The translations under genes were made by a program, and so were the position numbers. From positions 19,130-83,129 of the forward strand of contig JAUJND010000005.1 in NCBI GenBank assembly GCA_030446505.1: a stretch of DNA of 64,000 nt. The letters run 5' to 3'. This document shows, piece after piece, positions 18,388 through 28,733 of the stretch; the first letter of the stretch is position 1; every line of letters begins with the position of its first letter. The notes beneath the pieces were generated by a model. That model had not been told where the DNA came from, searched no databases, and worked only from the letters and a program-made list of their open reading frames with translations. This DNA comes from Chroococcidiopsidaceae cyanobacterium YX2bin18. Its GTDB lineage: Bacteria; Cyanobacteriota; Cyanobacteriia; Cyanobacteriales; Chroococcidiopsidaceae.

Positions 18388-19404
18388 ATGAATTTTCAGA
18401 CAGCAGTATCAGCAGCGTGGAATAAAATTCAGGGGATGCTTAATGGCTTCATTGTCATGCTGCCAAATCTTGTATTGGCAGTGATCGTCTTCGCAATCTT
18501 CTTTTTCGGCGCTAGGTGGTTTAAGTTCTTAGTCAAGCGCCTGACTCGCAGGCATCGACAGGCTCGGAATCTGGGGATGGTGCTGGGACGGTTGGCACAG
18601 GGAATAATCATTTTAATCGGTTTATTTGTTGCGTTATCTGTAGTCATACCCACGTTCAAGGCAGGGGATTTAGTGCAACTGCTAGGTATTAGTGGTGTCG
18701 CTATTGGCTTTGCATTCCGCGACATCTTGCAGAACTTCCTGGCAGGTATCCTGATTTTGCTGACAGAACCGTTTCAGATCAACGACCAAATTGCCTTCAA
18801 AGGCTTTGAGGGAACGGTTGAAGATATTCAAACCCGTGCTACAACTATCAGAACTTACGATGGACGTCGCATCGTCATTCCCAACTCGGAGCTTTTTACT
18901 AATTCAGTTACCGTTAATACCGCCTTTGAACACCGCCGCCTGGAGTACGATGTTGGCATTGGCTATGGCGATGATATCGAAGAGGCAAAGCAGTTGATGC
19001 TGGAAGCAATTGATAGCGTGAACGAGGTATTAAAAGATCCGGCTCCCGACGTGCTGGTAATGGAACTTGCCGAAAGTACTGTCAATATTCGCGCTCGGTG
19101 GTGGATTGCGCCGCCACGACGGGCAGATGATCTCTATTCGCGGGACAAAGTTCTAACTGCGATCAAAAATAAGCTGACTGCTAACGGAATTGATATGCCT
19201 TTCCCTACACGGCAGATCCTATTTCACGACCAAACCGAAGATACAGACGGCGATCGCTCTGGGCAACGTGAAGGATGGCCCGCTGGCAACAAGAAAGTGC
19301 CAAAGCCGCGCAGCATTAGCGGTTCACTCAGACGGCTTGCCGAGATCCGGGCGCAAAGAGATGGGAATGGGAGCGATCGCACGCCGACTGTCAACGATGG
19401 TTAA
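18388..19404 (+). CDS. MscS-family mechanosensitive channel
   Basis: A 338-residue small-conductance mechanosensitive channel. Three membrane segments come first (FIVMLPNLVLAVIVFAIFFF; ILIGLFVALSVVIPTF; LLGISGVAIGFAFRDILQNF), the last being the pore helix. The beta domain follows with GFEGTVEDIQTRATTIRTYDG and VIPNSELFTNSV, then the C-terminal alpha/beta domain. The final ~60 residues are polar and rich in Arg/Lys/Gly. It releases solutes on hypo-osmotic shock. It lies 95 bases after the broken MscS copy and 9 bases before DUF389, so it is cotranscribed with it. Confidence 0.95.
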   Translation: MNFQTAVSAAWNKIQGMLNGFIVMLPNLVLAVIVFAIFFFGARWFKFLVKRLTRRHRQARNLGMVLGRLAQGIIILIGLFVALSVVIPTFKAGDLVQLLGISGVAIGFAFRDILQNFLAGILILLTEPFQINDQIAFKGFEGTVEDIQTRATTIRTYDGRRIVIPNSELFTNSVTVNTAFEHRRLEYDVGIGYGDDIEEAKQLMLEAIDSVNEVLKDPAPDVLVMELAESTVNIRARWWIAPPRRADDLYSRDKVLTAIKNKLTANGIDMPFPTRQILFHDQTEDTDGDRSGQREGWPAGNKKVPKPRSISGSLRRLAEIRAQRDGNGSDRTPTVNDG

Positions 19405-19413
19405 GGAGGTAAT

Positions 19414-20697
19414 ATGCGCCAACTACTTGTCCAAGTTCCCCGCGGGTGTGGGAGAAATGTCCTTGACATCGCCAAAGCTTGTGACGGCACGAATCTCGTC
19501 CAGTTTGAAGCGTGGGACAGTGAAAAACAACTGGATGTGGTAATCGTCCATGTCTCCAACCAGAAAGTTGAGGAACTGCTCTTAAAGTTGGAATTGCTCC
19601 CATCCCTTCACATTACCCTGATGCCACATGGGGTCATCCCAATGATGCCACCAGCGTCTGAGATACCTCAGCAGGTCAAGAATGTGGAGGCTCGCAGCCC
19701 TATTGAGATATTAATCGCAGGGCTGCAAAGCGTTGGTTCGTGGAAAGGCTTTCTGGGATATGCTGCGGCTGCGGGTGTGGTAGTTTGGATCGGCTTGTTC
19801 ACAAATACCAGCTATCTTCTAGTCGCTGCTATGCTGATTGCACCGTTTGCAGGACCAGCAATGAACACAGCGATCGCCACAGCGCGCGGGGATACACGCT
19901 TGCTCAAACGCACTCTGTTGCGCTACTTCGTGGCTCTTGGGGTGACAATTGTGGTGGCTGGGGCGCTGAGCCTCATCTTCCAGCAGGAAGTTGTAACTTC
20001 CTCCATGAGTGCAACGAGTACCGTGTCAGTAGTAGCGGTGCTGCTTCCCTTGGTTGCGGGAGCAGCGGGCGCTCTTAACCTCGTGCAATCTCAAAGAAGT
20101 AGCCTCGTGTCGGGTGCAGCCGTGGGGATGCTAGTTGCCGCTTCCTTAGCACCGCCAGCGGGACTGGTTGGCATGGCGATCGCGATAAATCGATGGGACA
20201 TGGTTCAAAATGGCTGCTTTGTGCTGTTGCTGCAACTAATCGGAATCAATTTGTCAGCCTCTATTGTTTTCCGTATCTACGGTCTGTCAGCTCGTGGAGT
20301 GCGCTATGAGCGCGGTAAAAAATCGATTTTTCCAGCTGCCCTTGCAGTCACAATTTTGGCTCTAGTAGGCTTGCTGGTCTGGCAGTTTTCCGCCTCCCCA
20401 GAGCTTGTGCGTGGCAGTCGTTCGCAACAAGCCAATGCCGAGATCAAGAAGGTGGTGAACAATAGTGGTCTTGCAGAACTGGTAGAGGCTGATGTTCGTT
20501 TTCCCAGCCCTAACATCAAAGGTCAGAACACACTACTGGGTACTATTTATGTCCAGCGTCGGGCGGGTGTCAATCCGTCAGATCAGGAAATCGGCGATCG
20601 CTTAACGCATGATATCCAAACCCACTTACTTAAGCAGGGTTTTAACATCACACCGCTAATCGATGTCAGTGTTCTTAAGACACCAAATATTAACTAG
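19414..20697 (+). CDS. DUF389 membrane protein (long form)
   Basis: A 427-residue membrane protein with an ATG after GGAGGTAAT. An N-terminal soluble domain of about 110 residues (MRQLLVQVPRGCGRNVLDIA) precedes a DUF389 core with the family pattern AAMLIAPFAGPAMNTAIATA and further membrane segments. The C-terminus is a ~100-residue soluble domain ending DVSVLKTPNIN. The exact transport substrate is unknown for the family. Tight coupling (9 bases) to MscS suggests a shared role in membrane stress. Confidence 0.87.
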   Translation: MRQLLVQVPRGCGRNVLDIAKACDGTNLVQFEAWDSEKQLDVVIVHVSNQKVEELLLKLELLPSLHITLMPHGVIPMMPPASEIPQQVKNVEARSPIEILIAGLQSVGSWKGFLGYAAAAGVVVWIGLFTNTSYLLVAAMLIAPFAGPAMNTAIATARGDTRLLKRTLLRYFVALGVTIVVAGALSLIFQQEVVTSSMSATSTVSVVAVLLPLVAGAAGALNLVQSQRSSLVSGAAVGMLVAASLAPPAGLVGMAIAINRWDMVQNGCFVLLLQLIGINLSASIVFRIYGLSARGVRYERGKKSIFPAALAVTILALVGLLVWQFSASPELVRGSRSQQANAEIKKVVNNSGLAELVEADVRFPSPNIKGQNTLLGTIYVQRRAGVNPSDQEIGDRLTHDIQTHLLKQGFNITPLIDVSVLKTPNIN

Positions 20698-20744
20698 AGT
20701 TTCGTCATGCAACGCCCAAAGCCTTTCAAGGCGAATGTTAGCAA

Positions 20745-22064
20745 ATGAAAATCAAGCTGAGTAAACTATGGGACACGCTCCACTCCAGCTACTGGTTCGT
20801 GCCAACAATCATGGCAATTGTAGCGATTTCCCTAGCATTCACGACGCTTTCGCTTGACCGAGCAGGCACTGCACCGATTGAGAAGTTTGGCTGGATCTAC
20901 ACTGGTGGACCGGATGGCGCGCGATCGCTACTTTCGACCGTTGCGGGTTCCATGATTAGCGTTGCTGCTACAGCCTTCTCAATCACAATTGTTGCACTCC
21001 AGCTTGCGTCTGCCAATTTCGGTCCGCGACTACTACGTAACTTTATGCAGGATACAGGTAATCAAATTGTTCTTGGTACCTTCATCGGCACGTTTATTTA
21101 CTGCTTGCTTGTACTGCGGACTATTCACGGAGAAGATTACAACATCTTTGTGCCGCAGCTCTCAGTTACAGTGGTCATTGTGCTAGCGATTGCGAGCATT
21201 GGTGTGCTGATTTACTTTATCGATCACGCCTCAACCATAATTCAGGCATCGCACATAATTTCTGAAGTTAGTGCAGATTTGAAAGATGCCATTAATCGGC
21301 TGTTTCCAGAAAAGATTGGACATAGTGTAACCCAACACAAGCGCTCCTTTGGAGAAATTCCAGCAAATTTCGACTCGGAAGCTTGCCCAATTAAAGCCAA
21401 TGGCAGCGGTTATCTCCAATCAATTGATGACAAGAAATTAATGCAAATCGCTTGTCAGCACAACCTCCTGGTGCGCCTCAAGTATCGACCAGGAAAATTT
21501 GTTGTCCAAGGCAGCGATCTCGTCATGGTCTTGCCTGGGGAACGGGTAAATCGGAAACTTAGCGATCGCATCAACGATGCCTTTATTTTGGGCAAGGAAC
21601 GTAATGAGCAGCAGGATGTAGAGTTTCCCATCAATCAGCTGGTCGAGATTGCCCTCCGCGCCATTTCTCCTGCCGTCAACGATCCGTTCACCGCGATTCG
21701 ATGTATTGACCGCCTAAGTGTTGGGCTGTCCCACCTAGCTCAAAAGGATTTTCCATCTCCATACCGCTACGATGATGATAACAACCTGCGCGTGATTGCC
21801 CCAGGAGTAACGTTTGCCGGACTAGCCGACGCCGCCTTTAACCAAATTCGCCAGTACAGCACCTCGGATGTAGCAGTGACAATTCGTTTGTTGGAGGCGA
21901 TCGCAGTTATCGCGCCTTACACCCGTAATAAAGAAGCTCGTTCAGCGTTACTGCGTCATGCCGACATGATTCAGCGTGGCAGCCTCGAAGGGGTGTCGGA
22001 GGAGTTGGACCGTGCTTGTGTTGAGGAGCGATACCAGTTAGCGGTGAAGGCTTTACAGCAATGA
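20745..22064 (+). CDS. DUF2254 membrane protein
   Basis: A 439-residue protein of the DUF2254 family. Four membrane segments lie in the first ~160 residues, including the family-typical SMISVAATAFSITIVALQLA and FGPRLLRNFMQDTGNQ. A soluble C-terminal half carries AISPAVNDPFTAIRCIDRL, also typical of the family. The function is unestablished. It is the last gene of the plus-strand cation/mechanosensitive run, 47 bases after DUF389, and ends 13 bases from the convergent Nif3-like gene. Confidence 0.9.
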   Translation: MKIKLSKLWDTLHSSYWFVPTIMAIVAISLAFTTLSLDRAGTAPIEKFGWIYTGGPDGARSLLSTVAGSMISVAATAFSITIVALQLASANFGPRLLRNFMQDTGNQIVLGTFIGTFIYCLLVLRTIHGEDYNIFVPQLSVTVVIVLAIASIGVLIYFIDHASTIIQASHIISEVSADLKDAINRLFPEKIGHSVTQHKRSFGEIPANFDSEACPIKANGSGYLQSIDDKKLMQIACQHNLLVRLKYRPGKFVVQGSDLVMVLPGERVNRKLSDRINDAFILGKERNEQQDVEFPINQLVEIALRAISPAVNDPFTAIRCIDRLSVGLSHLAQKDFPSPYRYDDDNNLRVIAPGVTFAGLADAAFNQIRQYSTSDVAVTIRLLEAIAVIAPYTRNKEARSALLRHADMIQRGSLEGVSEELDRACVEERYQLAVKALQQ

Positions 22065-22077
22065 AGCAACAGGAATA

Positions 22078-22773
22078 TTATTGCATCGGCAAGATCACTT
22101 CTAGCCTAGACCAGCGATCGCCCAACAACCCAGCTAAAGCCCTTAACCCCCATTCCTCACAGCGGCGATGACCGACTGCAATCACACTAATTCCAGTTTC
22201 AAGTACGGCAGTTTGAGCAGGCTTTCTTAATTGCCCCGTAATATACAGATTAGCGCCACGATTTGCTGCCTCACGTACTAAAGCATCAGTCATTGCCCCA
22301 ACAACAGCTACCCGCGAAACTTCACAAGCATCACCACGAACTGTGTCGTAGCCACCGAATATCTCGTCTACACAACAACAGTAGCCCGCGCAACTCTGGG
22401 TGGGAATATTTCCAATCATGCCAATTGGTCGCCCTTGTTCGCCTAACACCTCTAAATTAGACATCCCTAGCACTGTGGCAAGTCGAGGATTGAAACCGAG
22501 TGTTAAGTTCTGATCAAAAGCTAGATGATAAGCTAATACGCCAATATCGGCTGCTAATTGCCCCGGCTGGAGTTGCCAAGGTCGATGTAAAAATAAAGCA
22601 TCTAATTGTTTGGCACTCGCCCATTGAGCTAACCCCGACCAAGGTTCTAGTGCTAGTCCAAAACGGCTGATTAAGCGCGTTGACGGTATATACACACCAT
22701 GAGGGTCATCACCAAAGTACTCAACCGCAAAAAAATAATCCAAAAATTGGGCAATATCATTTAGACGCATCAT
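22078..22773 (-). CDS. Nif3-like dinuclear metal-centre protein
   Basis: A 231-residue member of the NIF3/YbgI family, which forms hexameric rings with a dinuclear metal site. The function is debated and may involve GTP cyclohydrolase I-type chemistry or metal handling. Visible features are the N-terminal helix MRLNDIAQFLDYFFAVEYFG, a GVYIPSTRL segment and the C-terminal GHRRCEEWG, where His and Glu of the metal site are expected. It is convergent with DUF2254 and divergent from the SAM hydrolase-like gene. Two ATGs in tandem make the start uncertain by one codon. Confidence 0.8.
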   Translation of the reverse strand: MMRLNDIAQFLDYFFAVEYFGDDPHGVYIPSTRLISRFGLALEPWSGLAQWASAKQLDALFLHRPWQLQPGQLAADIGVLAYHLAFDQNLTLGFNPRLATVLGMSNLEVLGEQGRPIGMIGNIPTQSCAGYCCCVDEIFGGYDTVRGDACEVSRVAVVGAMTDALVREAANRGANLYITGQLRKPAQTAVLETGISVIAVGHRRCEEWGLRALAGLLGDRWSRLEVILPMQ

Positions 22774-22878
22774 GCTTTATAGTCGTGGTGCGGTGTACTC
22801 AGGGCGATTTTCTCAAAAAAAGCCTTGGTGTAGATCTAACAATTTAATCTGACATTAAAACCCATATTGAGTGGTGGT

Positions 22879-23667
22879 ATGTTCATTAACCTGATTGCAG
22901 ATTACGGTATTGGTGACCCAGCTTTTGCTGAAGTCGCACAGCGTCTATTAATGGCTCTACCTTCGTCACAGATCAGCTTACTCTCAGTGCCTCCATTTAG
23001 CACCCTAGCCACTGGGTTCTGGATTGCCCAACTCGGTCTTAACCCAGGTCCTAGCGATCGCCTAATCTATCACAATTGCGCTCCCCGTCAAGATGACGCT
23101 GAACCTAGACTAGATAATGAAGGTGAGGGTCTGACTTATGCCCTATTGCCGAATGGGGTGAAAGTGGTAGGAGTTAATGCGGGTTATACGCTTTCTTTGA
23201 TTAAAGACCATGCTCAAGTTCTACATACAGTGAAGGTTTCGCGGGGAGGATCGCAGTTTAGATCGCGTGATGTTTTCCCAACTGCGGCGGCGGCAATCGC
23301 TTTGTCAGATTTCAGTCTTTTAGGAGAAGTTCTAAAACCCAGTCAAATTCCAGATCTGCCTAATGATCGCGTTGCCTGGATTGATGGCTACGGTAACATT
23401 AAAACTACAATTCCTGCCCATACACTCAACCTCAACCCGGAAGCAAAGGTAGTGATCCGAGTTGGAGATGTAGTCAGTGATGCCGTGTACTCAGATGGCA
23501 GTTTTAAAGTGCCGCAGGGAACTTTGGCATTTGCACCAGGAAGTTCTGGTTGGTTAGGTACTAAGGGTGAAGAGGTGCGGTGGATGGAACTATTTTTGCG
23601 TGGTGGCAGTGCTTGGGAACGTTTTGGTAGACCCCGGATAAATCAGGTGGTAACTCGCCTTAATTGA
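22879..23667 (+). CDS. SAM hydroxide adenosyltransferase (DUF62 family)
   Basis: A 262-residue protein of the SAM hydrolase/SAM-dependent halogenase fold, which converts S-adenosylmethionine and water to adenosine and methionine. The N-terminal ADYGIGDPAFAEVAQ and the C-terminal WIDGYGNIKTTI segment (barrel domain) fit the family. It is somewhat divergent from the textbook form, which has TDFG at the start. I chose ATG 22879 over TTG 22867 because the family begins with a hydrophobic strand at MFINLIADYG. A physiological role in cyanobacteria is not established. Confidence 0.75.
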   Translation: MFINLIADYGIGDPAFAEVAQRLLMALPSSQISLLSVPPFSTLATGFWIAQLGLNPGPSDRLIYHNCAPRQDDAEPRLDNEGEGLTYALLPNGVKVVGVNAGYTLSLIKDHAQVLHTVKVSRGGSQFRSRDVFPTAAAAIALSDFSLLGEVLKPSQIPDLPNDRVAWIDGYGNIKTTIPAHTLNLNPEAKVVIRVGDVVSDAVYSDGSFKVPQGTLAFAPGSSGWLGTKGEEVRWMELFLRGGSAWERFGRPRINQVVTRLN

Positions 23668-23734
23668 GGGAGGAATAGGATTGTGGTGGCGATCGCTTGG
23701 GCTAACGGCGATCACCACCGCATCCGCAGTCTAG

Positions 23735-25177
23735 TTACACCTCTACGGCAAGTGAGGCTAATTGCTGCTGAGATAACCCTGGTTTTGCTGGCTCTACTTC
23801 ATCAGGTAAATTGCGGATGGATTTATACAATTGAACGTACTCTTTGGCGGATTTCTGCCAACTAAAGTCTTGGCTCATGCCGCGCTGCTGGAGCGATCGC
23901 CAGTCTTGTTTATAGTGGAAGCCTTCCCAAGCACGTACCATGCAGGTGTAAAGGTCTAGCGGTTCGTAGCGGTCGAAGCAGTAGCCAGTACCTGTATGCT
24001 GCGTGGGGTCGTGGTGGAAAATGGTGTCAACTAAGCCGCCAGTACGCCGCACAATCGGCACGCAGCCATAACGGAGAGCCATCATTTGGCTAATACCGCA
24101 AGGCTCAAAACGGCTCGGCATCAAGAAGGCATCGCTACCAGCATAGATGCGTCGAGCCAAAGCATCGTTATAGAGGAGATACGTTGCCATCCGACCAGGA
24201 TAGCGGGAAGCCATCTGCCACATTTGGGTTTCGTAATTGCGATCGCCTGTTCCTAGCAGCACAAATTGAGCATCTGTATAAGCTAGGAAGCGATCGAGTG
24301 TTTGCAACACTAGGTCAATACCTTTTTGTTCTACTATCCTAGTTACCATGCCAACCAAAAAAGCACCTGAGTTGACTTGTAAACCAACTTCTTCTTGGAG
24401 AGCAATTTTGTTTGGCTTACGTTGTTCTAGGGTGTCGCTGGTAAAGGTTTGCGGAATGTATTTGTCCTCCGCTGGGTTAAAAACCTCCGTGTCAATGCCG
24501 TTGATAATGCCGGACAACTTACCACTGATGAAAGACAGCAAGCCTTCTAGCTTTTCACCGTACTCTGGTGTCTGAATCTGCGCTGCATAAGTCGGAGAAA
24601 CAGTGTTGACGCGATCGGCAAACTGCACCGCAGCTGCCATTGTGTTATGACCCTGCATATACCAGGGACACCAGGTAATTTTTTCTAAATACCAGCGCCA
24701 CGGTCCTTGATAGGCAAGGTTATGAATCGTAAACACGGTATTTATATCTGGGGATTGGTGCATCCAGACCGGGATCATCCCTGTGTGCCAGTCATGGCAG
24801 TGGATAATTTCTGGTTTCCAGTAATTCCAGCAAAACTCAGCTGCTCCATTAGCAAATAGGGTAAACCGCCAATCTTCATCTTCCCCACCATAAATGCGGC
24901 GGGGTAGGAACGTGGGATGACCAAACAGGTACAAGGGAACATCCGTGCTAGGTAGAACAGTCTCGTAGACCGCGAAACCCTCAAACATGGCATAACCCTG
25001 CCAGATTGGATCTTGAGGAATCTCCATTTTGTCCGGCAGCATTCCATAGTAAGGCATGAAGATCCGCACATCATGACCCATTGCTCTTAAGATTTTGGGC
25101 AAGGCACCAACAACATCCCCCATCCCCCCAACTTTGGCAATAGGAGCTGCTTCTGCGGCAACAAACAGAATTCGCAT
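23735..25177 (-). CDS. glgA: Glycogen synthase, GT5
   Basis: ADP-glucose-dependent alpha-1,4-glucan synthase of storage glycogen. The 480-residue length is typical. The N-terminal [20 protein letters not shown] carries the KxGG ADP-glucose loop, and the C-terminal half has [18 protein letters not shown], with the catalytic Glu region, and [10 protein letters not shown]. Both GT-B domains are complete. Cyanobacteria often have two synthases; only this one is in the window. The start ATG 25177 matches the family. Confidence 0.96.
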   Translation of the reverse strand: MRILFVAAEAAPIAKVGGMGDVVGALPKILRAMGHDVRIFMPYYGMLPDKMEIPQDPIWQGYAMFEGFAVYETVLPSTDVPLYLFGHPTFLPRRIYGGEDEDWRFTLFANGAAEFCWNYWKPEIIHCHDWHTGMIPVWMHQSPDINTVFTIHNLAYQGPWRWYLEKITWCPWYMQGHNTMAAAVQFADRVNTVSPTYAAQIQTPEYGEKLEGLLSFISGKLSGIINGIDTEVFNPAEDKYIPQTFTSDTLEQRKPNKIALQEEVGLQVNSGAFLVGMVTRIVEQKGIDLVLQTLDRFLAYTDAQFVLLGTGDRNYETQMWQMASRYPGRMATYLLYNDALARRIYAGSDAFLMPSRFEPCGISQMMALRYGCVPIVRRTGGLVDTIFHHDPTQHTGTGYCFDRYEPLDLYTCMVRAWEGFHYKQDWRSLQQRGMSQDFSWQKSAKEYVQLYKSIRNLPDEVEPAKPGLSQQQLASLAVEV

Positions 25178-25334
25178 CTTGACCTTTGTGTCCCCTGAAT
25201 ATATTTAGCTAAATGGACTTGAAGCCCACTCATATAATTTTTAAGTTAGAGTTGCAGAAATCGCAAATTTATAGCAGTGTTTTTTTGAGAAGTTCTATCG
25301 GATTCCTAACAAGAATTTCTTACAGCAAAAAATG

Positions 25335-25361
25335 TTTCCCCCGGATAAATTTATCCGAGGG
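25335..25361 (-). terminator. Rho-independent terminator of hemC
   Basis: A stem of GGATAAA/TTTATCC extended by C/G pairs (25338-25361) lies 24 bases past the hemC stop. On the minus strand it is followed by AAACATTTTTTGC. There is one mismatch in the outer stem. Confidence 0.7.
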
Positions 25362-25384
25362 ATGATTAATTTAGCCTGATCATT

Positions 25385-26353
25385 TTAGCCGCGCTGGACT
25401 GCTTTAAAGATTTCCGCCAAAATTTCCGTAGCTCCTTGTGTCCGCAAGCGTTGTGCTAGTTCAATGCCTAACTGTTCTGCATTGGCTACAGTACCAGTAA
25501 CAGTATCTTTCACTAGCCGTTGACCGTCTACACTGGCTACTATGCCCGTTAGTGTTAACGTCTCTTTATCAAGCTGAGTATTAACACCAATTGGCACTTG
25601 GCAGCCACCTTGGAGTTCTCGCAAGAAGGCACGTTCAGCCAAAGCGCGATCGCGTGTGGGAGTGTGTTCGATTGCCTTAAGGAGTGATAGCACTTCTGTA
25701 TCGTCAGCACGGCATTCAATTCCCAAGGCTCCTTGCCCGACTGCATGGAGGGAAACTTCATCTGGTAGAACTTGATGAATGCGATCGCTCATTCCTAAGC
25801 GTTGCAACCCAGCGACTGCTAAAATAATCGCATCATATTCACCCGCATCAAGTTTAGACAGGCGCGTATTCAAATTGCCTCGGATATCTTTAAATGCTAA
25901 ATGGGGGAAGTGGTGGCGTAGTTGAGCTAGTCGCCGCAGAGAAGATGTACCTACTACCGCGCCCTCTGGAAGTGTGTCAATTTGGTGCTCTCGGTGCTTC
26001 TGGTGTACAACAAGAGCATCAGCTGGGTTTTCCCGTTCTGTGACGACTCCCAAAACTAACCCTTCTGGTAACTGAGTCGGTAAATCTTTCAGCGAATGAA
26101 CTGCAAAGTCAATTTCGTGGCTTAACATCCCGACTTCGAGTTCTTTAGTAAACAATCCCTTGTCACCAATCTTGGCTAGGGCAACATCCAGAATTTTGTC
26201 GCCTTGAGTAGACATTGTATGGACTTCAAACGTGCGCTCAGGGTAGCTTTTTTGCAGTTGTTCTTGCACCCAGTAAGTCTGGACTAAAGCCAGTTGGCTT
26301 TTGCGAGAACCAATGCGAATTGTGCGGGGAGGACTGGAAACAGCAAAAGACAT
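25385..26353 (-). CDS. hemC: Porphobilinogen deaminase (hydroxymethylbilane synthase)
   Basis: Joins four porphobilinogen units into hydroxymethylbilane, a step shared by heme, chlorophyll and phycobilin synthesis. The 322-residue length is normal. It has [14 protein letters not shown] at the N-terminus, [13 protein letters not shown] and [11 protein letters not shown] in the middle, and [10 protein letters not shown] near the C-terminus, whose Cys binds the dipyrromethane cofactor. It has its own terminator. The 275-base divergent gap to the pentapeptide gene carries both promoters. Confidence 0.97.
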   Translation of the reverse strand: MSFAVSSPPRTIRIGSRKSQLALVQTYWVQEQLQKSYPERTFEVHTMSTQGDKILDVALAKIGDKGLFTKELEVGMLSHEIDFAVHSLKDLPTQLPEGLVLGVVTERENPADALVVHQKHREHQIDTLPEGAVVGTSSLRRLAQLRHHFPHLAFKDIRGNLNTRLSKLDAGEYDAIILAVAGLQRLGMSDRIHQVLPDEVSLHAVGQGALGIECRADDTEVLSLLKAIEHTPTRDRALAERAFLRELQGGCQVPIGVNTQLDKETLTLTGIVASVDGQRLVKDTVTGTVANAEQLGIELAQRLRTQGATEILAEIFKAVQRG

Positions 26354-26628
26354 AAAGCAGTTTTTGAAAAAAGCAAATAATATTACGCTTATCTAGCCTA
26401 CCGCAGTGCTTGACCCGAAAGTATTTAGTATTGCCTGATTGCTCCTAATTTAGGTAATGAACTATAAATAAGTAGCAGCAAAAAAATAGCGTACAATTGC
26501 TAAAGCTTGGAAAAAGTTTTGGTGACACTCGGTAATTATCCTGTTTGTGTCGAGATATTCAGGCTGATAAATTAAGCTAAACAGACTTAAGCCGATTATC
26601 TCAATCGTCACTTGCGACACCGAAAGCC

Positions 26629-27393
26629 ATGAAACCCCCAATTTTAGCTACCCTAGCACTGCTGATAACACTTTGCCTAACAACCCCAGCAGCTGCAAAT
26701 TCCGAAAATACTAGACAGCTACTGGCAACCAAAGAATGTCAAAGTTGTGAACTAAGTGGTGTCGGTTTAGTTTTAACTAACCTAGCTGGAGTTAATCTCA
26801 GTGGAGCTAATCTTAGCGGTGCTAATCTTAGTCGGGCTAACCTGAGTGGGGCAGATTTGCGTAATGCAAATCTCAACGGTGCTTCTTTGTTTGGCGCAAA
26901 CTTAGACGGGGCAAACTTAAGTGGGGCTAATTTGAGTGTTGCTGATTTGAGAGATAGCTACTTAGGTAATACAGATTTTACTGGTGCTGACATGAGCGGG
27001 GCTAACTTGCAAGGAGCAATTGGCATACCTGCTCAGATTGGTAAAGCTGGAGATTTTTATAGCTGGGGTATAGCGCAAGGTCAAAAAGGAGACCCCAAAG
27101 GAGCGATCGCCTATTTTAATCAGGCACTAAGTATTAATCCTAACTTTGCGGCTGCTTACTTGGCGCGTGGCGTTGCCCACTACCAATTATTTGAACGACC
27201 CGCAGCGCTGCAAGATGCCCAACAAGCTGAAAAACTGTTTCTAGCTCAAGGAAATACCCAGGCTTATCAAACAGCCCAGGCTTTCGTTAAAGAGCTACAA
27301 ACACCCCAAAATGCATCTCAACCTAAAAAGAAACCAAGTTTTATGAATTTCCTGGGTTCGATCGGCTCAGTTTTACTCCAGTTTTTGCTTTGA
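26629..27393 (+). CDS. Secreted pentapeptide-repeat protein with TPR
   Basis: A 254-residue protein with a signal peptide ([20 protein letters not shown]; cleavage probably after AAA-N near residue 24). About 18 tandem pentapeptides of the A(N/D)LSG type follow (residues ~50-130), predicted to fold as a right-handed quadrilateral beta-helix. A TPR unit comes next ([20 protein letters not shown]). Such proteins are abundant in cyanobacteria and act in the periplasm or thylakoid lumen; the molecular role is unknown. Its stop is 9 bases before tenA, suggesting cotranscription. Confidence 0.9.
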   Translation: MKPPILATLALLITLCLTTPAAANSENTRQLLATKECQSCELSGVGLVLTNLAGVNLSGANLSGANLSRANLSGADLRNANLNGASLFGANLDGANLSGANLSVADLRDSYLGNTDFTGADMSGANLQGAIGIPAQIGKAGDFYSWGIAQGQKGDPKGAIAYFNQALSINPNFAAAYLARGVAHYQLFERPAALQDAQQAEKLFLAQGNTQAYQTAQAFVKELQTPQNASQPKKKPSFMNFLGSIGSVLLQFLL

Positions 27394-27402
27394 TATTTAC
27401 TA

Positions 27403-28029
27403 ATGACTGTATCTCACGAATTATGGCAAGCAAATCAAGATTTAGCGCAAGCTTGCTTAGCACATCCTTTTGTCCAAGGTATTGCCAACGGTACCCTTGA
27501 GCGGAAAAAATTTGCTTACTATGTTGGGCAAGATGCGTTTTTTTTAGAAGCCTTTGCTCGTGCATACAGCATAGTAGCTGCTAAGTCACCAGACTGGGCG
27601 GGATTTAATGTTTTCCACAACCTCGCGGATAGCGTGCTGGAGGAACTTCGTCTCCATCAAGCCTATGCCGCAGCCTGGGAAGTTAACTTACATTCTGTTG
27701 AACCGGAACCAGCTACACGCCGTTACACCGACTTTCTGCTGGCTACTGCCTGGGGTAGTGATGTGGGTTTAACAACTGCCGCTATGTCTCCTTGTATGCG
27801 TCTGTATGCATTCTTGGGACAACAACTGGCTCAGAATGGAGTTCCAAACCATGAATATGCAGACTGGATTCGCACTTATAGCAGCCCAGAGTTTGAGCCG
27901 CTGGCTCAACAATTGGAGAGTGTAGTAGAGCGGTATACTAGCGCCACGCCGCAGGTACATTCGACCTACCGCTATGCCATGTTATGTGAACGAGACTTTT
28001 TTCAGGCGGCATGGTTAGAGTCAAGTTAG
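27403..28029 (+). CDS. TenA/thiaminase II family protein
   Basis: A 208-residue all-helical TenA-family protein. Family members salvage thiamin pyrimidine by hydrolysing aminopyrimidines. It begins SHELWQANQDLAQACLAHPF and has YYVGQDAFFLEAFARAY, the usual second helix. Length fits the family. It follows the pentapeptide gene by 9 bases. A second, more divergent TenA-like protein lies at 43834-44460. Biochemical activity (hydrolase or non-enzymatic) cannot be read from sequence. Confidence 0.88.
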   Translation: MTVSHELWQANQDLAQACLAHPFVQGIANGTLERKKFAYYVGQDAFFLEAFARAYSIVAAKSPDWAGFNVFHNLADSVLEELRLHQAYAAAWEVNLHSVEPEPATRRYTDFLLATAWGSDVGLTTAAMSPCMRLYAFLGQQLAQNGVPNHEYADWIRTYSSPEFEPLAQQLESVVERYTSATPQVHSTYRYAMLCERDFFQAAWLESS

Positions 28030-28091
28030 TTGATTTTGAGTCTATATTTGCAGATACTTAGGCTCGCCGACTCAAAAAAACGAGGCTCAGT

Positions 28092-28519
28092 ATGAATGCT
28101 CAATTAACCACCACCGAAATCAATACTGTGCGGGAGATATTGCAGAATTACAGCCCCGCTCAGCAGGCACTAGCTACCTTGGAAGAACACGACGGCAGAA
28201 TTGATGCCTCGTTTGATGAGTTGTGGGTTGAGAAAAATGGGTCGCCGCCAACCTACGATTTAAAATCTCTCAGGGAGGTAACGCTCAAGGTACTTCGTAA
28301 AGAACTTTGCGGCAAGGATGACAGCTTTCGCACCAAAGTCTTGGAGTACAACAAAAATCCAGGAGTACGCCTTTGCTGACAGGATTGATTGTTTACCTGG
28401 TAGGAATAGCTGGATTGCCAATTGATCCGGTGATCGCTACAGTTATTGTCCTGTACATTCTTAAAGTCGGACTCAATATCTTTTGCGAATACACGGAACC
28501 ACCCACCGCGCAGGAGTGA
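28092..28519 (+). CDS. Small cyanobacterial protein with TM tail, frameshifted
   Basis: The first 95-codon frame (MNAQLTTTEINTVREILQ) reads into RLC-stop at 28377-28379. The +1 frame from 28367 gives TPLLTGLIVYLVGIAGLP, then a membrane helix and EYTEPPTAQE-stop (28519). The second part is clearly protein-like (a hydrophobic segment and charged end), so I read this as one gene of ~142 residues with a one-base deletion near 28365. Alternatively the second frame is a separate 48-residue peptide starting at TTG 28373. I do not know the family's function. Confidence 0.6.
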
Positions 28520-28579
28520 AAACGCTCAGAACGCCTAGCAGAGCAGTTGCGGGCTTTAGGTGTTGCTCCCGATGCCTAG
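28520..28579 (+). pseudogene. Fossil C-terminus of a Uma2-family gene
   Basis: The frame KRSERLAEQLRALGVAPDA-stop is a typical Uma2 (DUF820) C-terminus, usually ERLAEQLRALG(I/V)xP. Nothing of the endonuclease-like core is present. It ends immediately before a dispersed 48-base repeat. Confidence 0.65.
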
Positions 28580-28627
28580 AGGAAACTTAACGATTAATAG
28601 CGATCGCTTCCTTGGTGCGATCGCCTT
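28580..28627. repeat. Dispersed 48-base repeat, copy 1
   Basis: Begins AGGAAACTTAACGATTAATA and ends with two HIP1-like sites and TCGCCTT. About 80% identical to copy 2 at 28974-29023. It directly follows a truncated Uma2 fossil. Confidence 0.75.
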
Positions 28628-28733
28628 TCTGCTCTCATCGTTACCAATATTTGACTTGGACGCAATTGCTGGAAGTTGATGATTTAGGATGAGTGGTAGT
28701 CTCGAATATTCAACTATGGCTGATTAACTACCT

